This document shows positions 5,527-6,032 of a stretch of 6,032 bases of DNA, one piece after another. This DNA is from Marine group II euryarchaeote REDSEA-S43_B8. Its GTDB lineage: Archaea > Thermoplasmatota > Poseidoniia > Poseidoniales > Thalassarchaeaceae. The position numbers and the translations under genes are program-made. The notes beneath the pieces are model-generated. The model did no database searches and was not told where the DNA came from. It saw only the letters and a program-made list of their open reading frames with translations. The stretch spans positions 1-6,032 of the forward strand of contig LUSA01000060.1 of NCBI GenBank assembly GCA_001629235.1, read 5' to 3'. Positions within the stretch are counted from its first letter, which is position 1. Every line of letters starts with the position of its first letter.

Positions 5527-6032
5527 GCACTGCCTTCATGGCCTTGAACGAGTCCGAATGCTCAGCCACATCGTGGACTCGAATGATATCCACTTCCTTC
5601 TCAGGAGAGATCGCAGCGACACCTAGAGTCCCGGCTAACCTATCTTCACTGTCCTCCCTCCCTAGGAGGTCCAGGAACATGCTCTTCCTGCTTACTCCCC
5701 ACATCAGGCTCATCCTTTCATCTGGGACTATTGATCTGCCTGAAGATAGTAGGGCGATGTTGTGTTCCAGGGTCTTACCGAACCCAATTCCCGGATCAGC
5801 CACGATTTGACTCGGTTTCACTCCTTCATCCATGAGCGAATCAGCAACATCGGCGAGGTATCCCCTAACCTCTTTGACAACGTCGTCGTAGCTCGGGTCA
5901 TCCTGCATGTTCTCTGGTAAACCTCGCATATGCATAATGCAAACGGGGCAATCGTGCTCAGAAACTACACTCAGCATTCCTGGATCGCTCATAGCAGAGA
6001 CGTCGTTCACCATATCAGCCCCTGAATTCAGA
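5522..6032 (-). CDS. folP: Dihydropteroate synthase, C-terminal part (runs off the window)
   Basis: The enzyme joins 6-hydroxymethyl-dihydropterin pyrophosphate to p-aminobenzoate to give dihydropteroate in folate synthesis, in the cytoplasm. The visible 169 codons carry, in order, the TIM-barrel landmarks of the family: NDVSAMSD, the MHMRGLPENMQ loop, DPGIGFGKT, GVSRKS and the terminal RVHDV. The Asp of DPGIGFGK and the Lys/Arg/His of the last two motifs are the pterin and phosphate contacts. The frame stays open upstream of the internal ATG at 6013, reading LNSGAD directly before MVNDVS, which matches the 'GAD-x-x-NDVS' of the family. That ATG is therefore not the start. The N-terminal ~100 residues, with the NVTPDSF motif, lie beyond the right edge. 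Family length is about 270-280 residues. The stop codon is embedded in the ribosome-binding site of the TraB-family gene. Confidence 0.93.
   Translation of the reverse strand, partial: LNSGADMVNDVSAMSDPGMLSVVSEHDCPVCIMHMRGLPENMQDDPSYDDVVKEVRGYLADVADSLMDEGVKPSQIVADPGIGFGKTLEHNIALLSSGRSIVPDERMSLMWGVSRKSMFLDLLGREDSEDRLAGTLGVAAISPEKEVDIIRVHDVAEHSDSFKAMKAVR

Overview
The window reads as part of an archaeal chromosome, most plausibly a euryarchaeal or Thermoplasmatota-like lineage. This rests on three observations: a TraB/PrgY-type membrane protein of the archaeal layout, strong use of AGG for arginine, and ribosome-binding sites (GAGGTG, GGTGATC) that match the usual archaeal 16S 3' end. The taxonomic call is an inference of low to moderate confidence, because all the families also occur in bacteria.

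Layout. Positions 1-148 hold no convincing complete gene. A small plus-strand DUF2061 membrane protein follows (149-388). Everything else is on the minus strand and is transcribed from right to left: the 3' part of dihydropteroate synthase folP (cut by the window's right edge), a TraB/PrgY family membrane protein starting 4 nt after it, then, after a 32-nt gap, a two-gene molybdoenzyme module. The module is a fusion of a four-cluster ferredoxin-type electron-transfer subunit with an NrfD/PsrC-type membrane anchor, followed 9 nt later by a large molybdopterin oxidoreductase of the DMSO reductase superfamily. The oxidoreductase and the DUF2061 gene converge and overlap by 14 bp at their 3' ends.

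How the genes work together. The ferredoxin-NrfD fusion and the molybdoenzyme would form a membrane-bound, quinone-linked oxidoreductase analogous to the polysulfide/thiosulfate reductase group, compressed into two polypeptides. The sequence does not reveal the substrate. The catalytic subunit has no visible Tat signal, so a cytoplasm-facing enzyme is likely. folP belongs to folate synthesis and the TraB homologue is of uncertain function; both look like housekeeping neighbours.

Main anomaly. The molybdoenzyme is not one open frame. Its N-terminal 432 codons and C-terminal ~407 codons lie in different frames that meet at about 1595-1603. At that junction the family segment of roughly 60-75 residues leading into the 'ADYVLP' motif appears to be absent. 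This is best explained by a deletion of 3n+1 bases, either a real lesion or an assembly error. I saw no CRISPR array, insertion sequence, RNA gene, or clearly new system.
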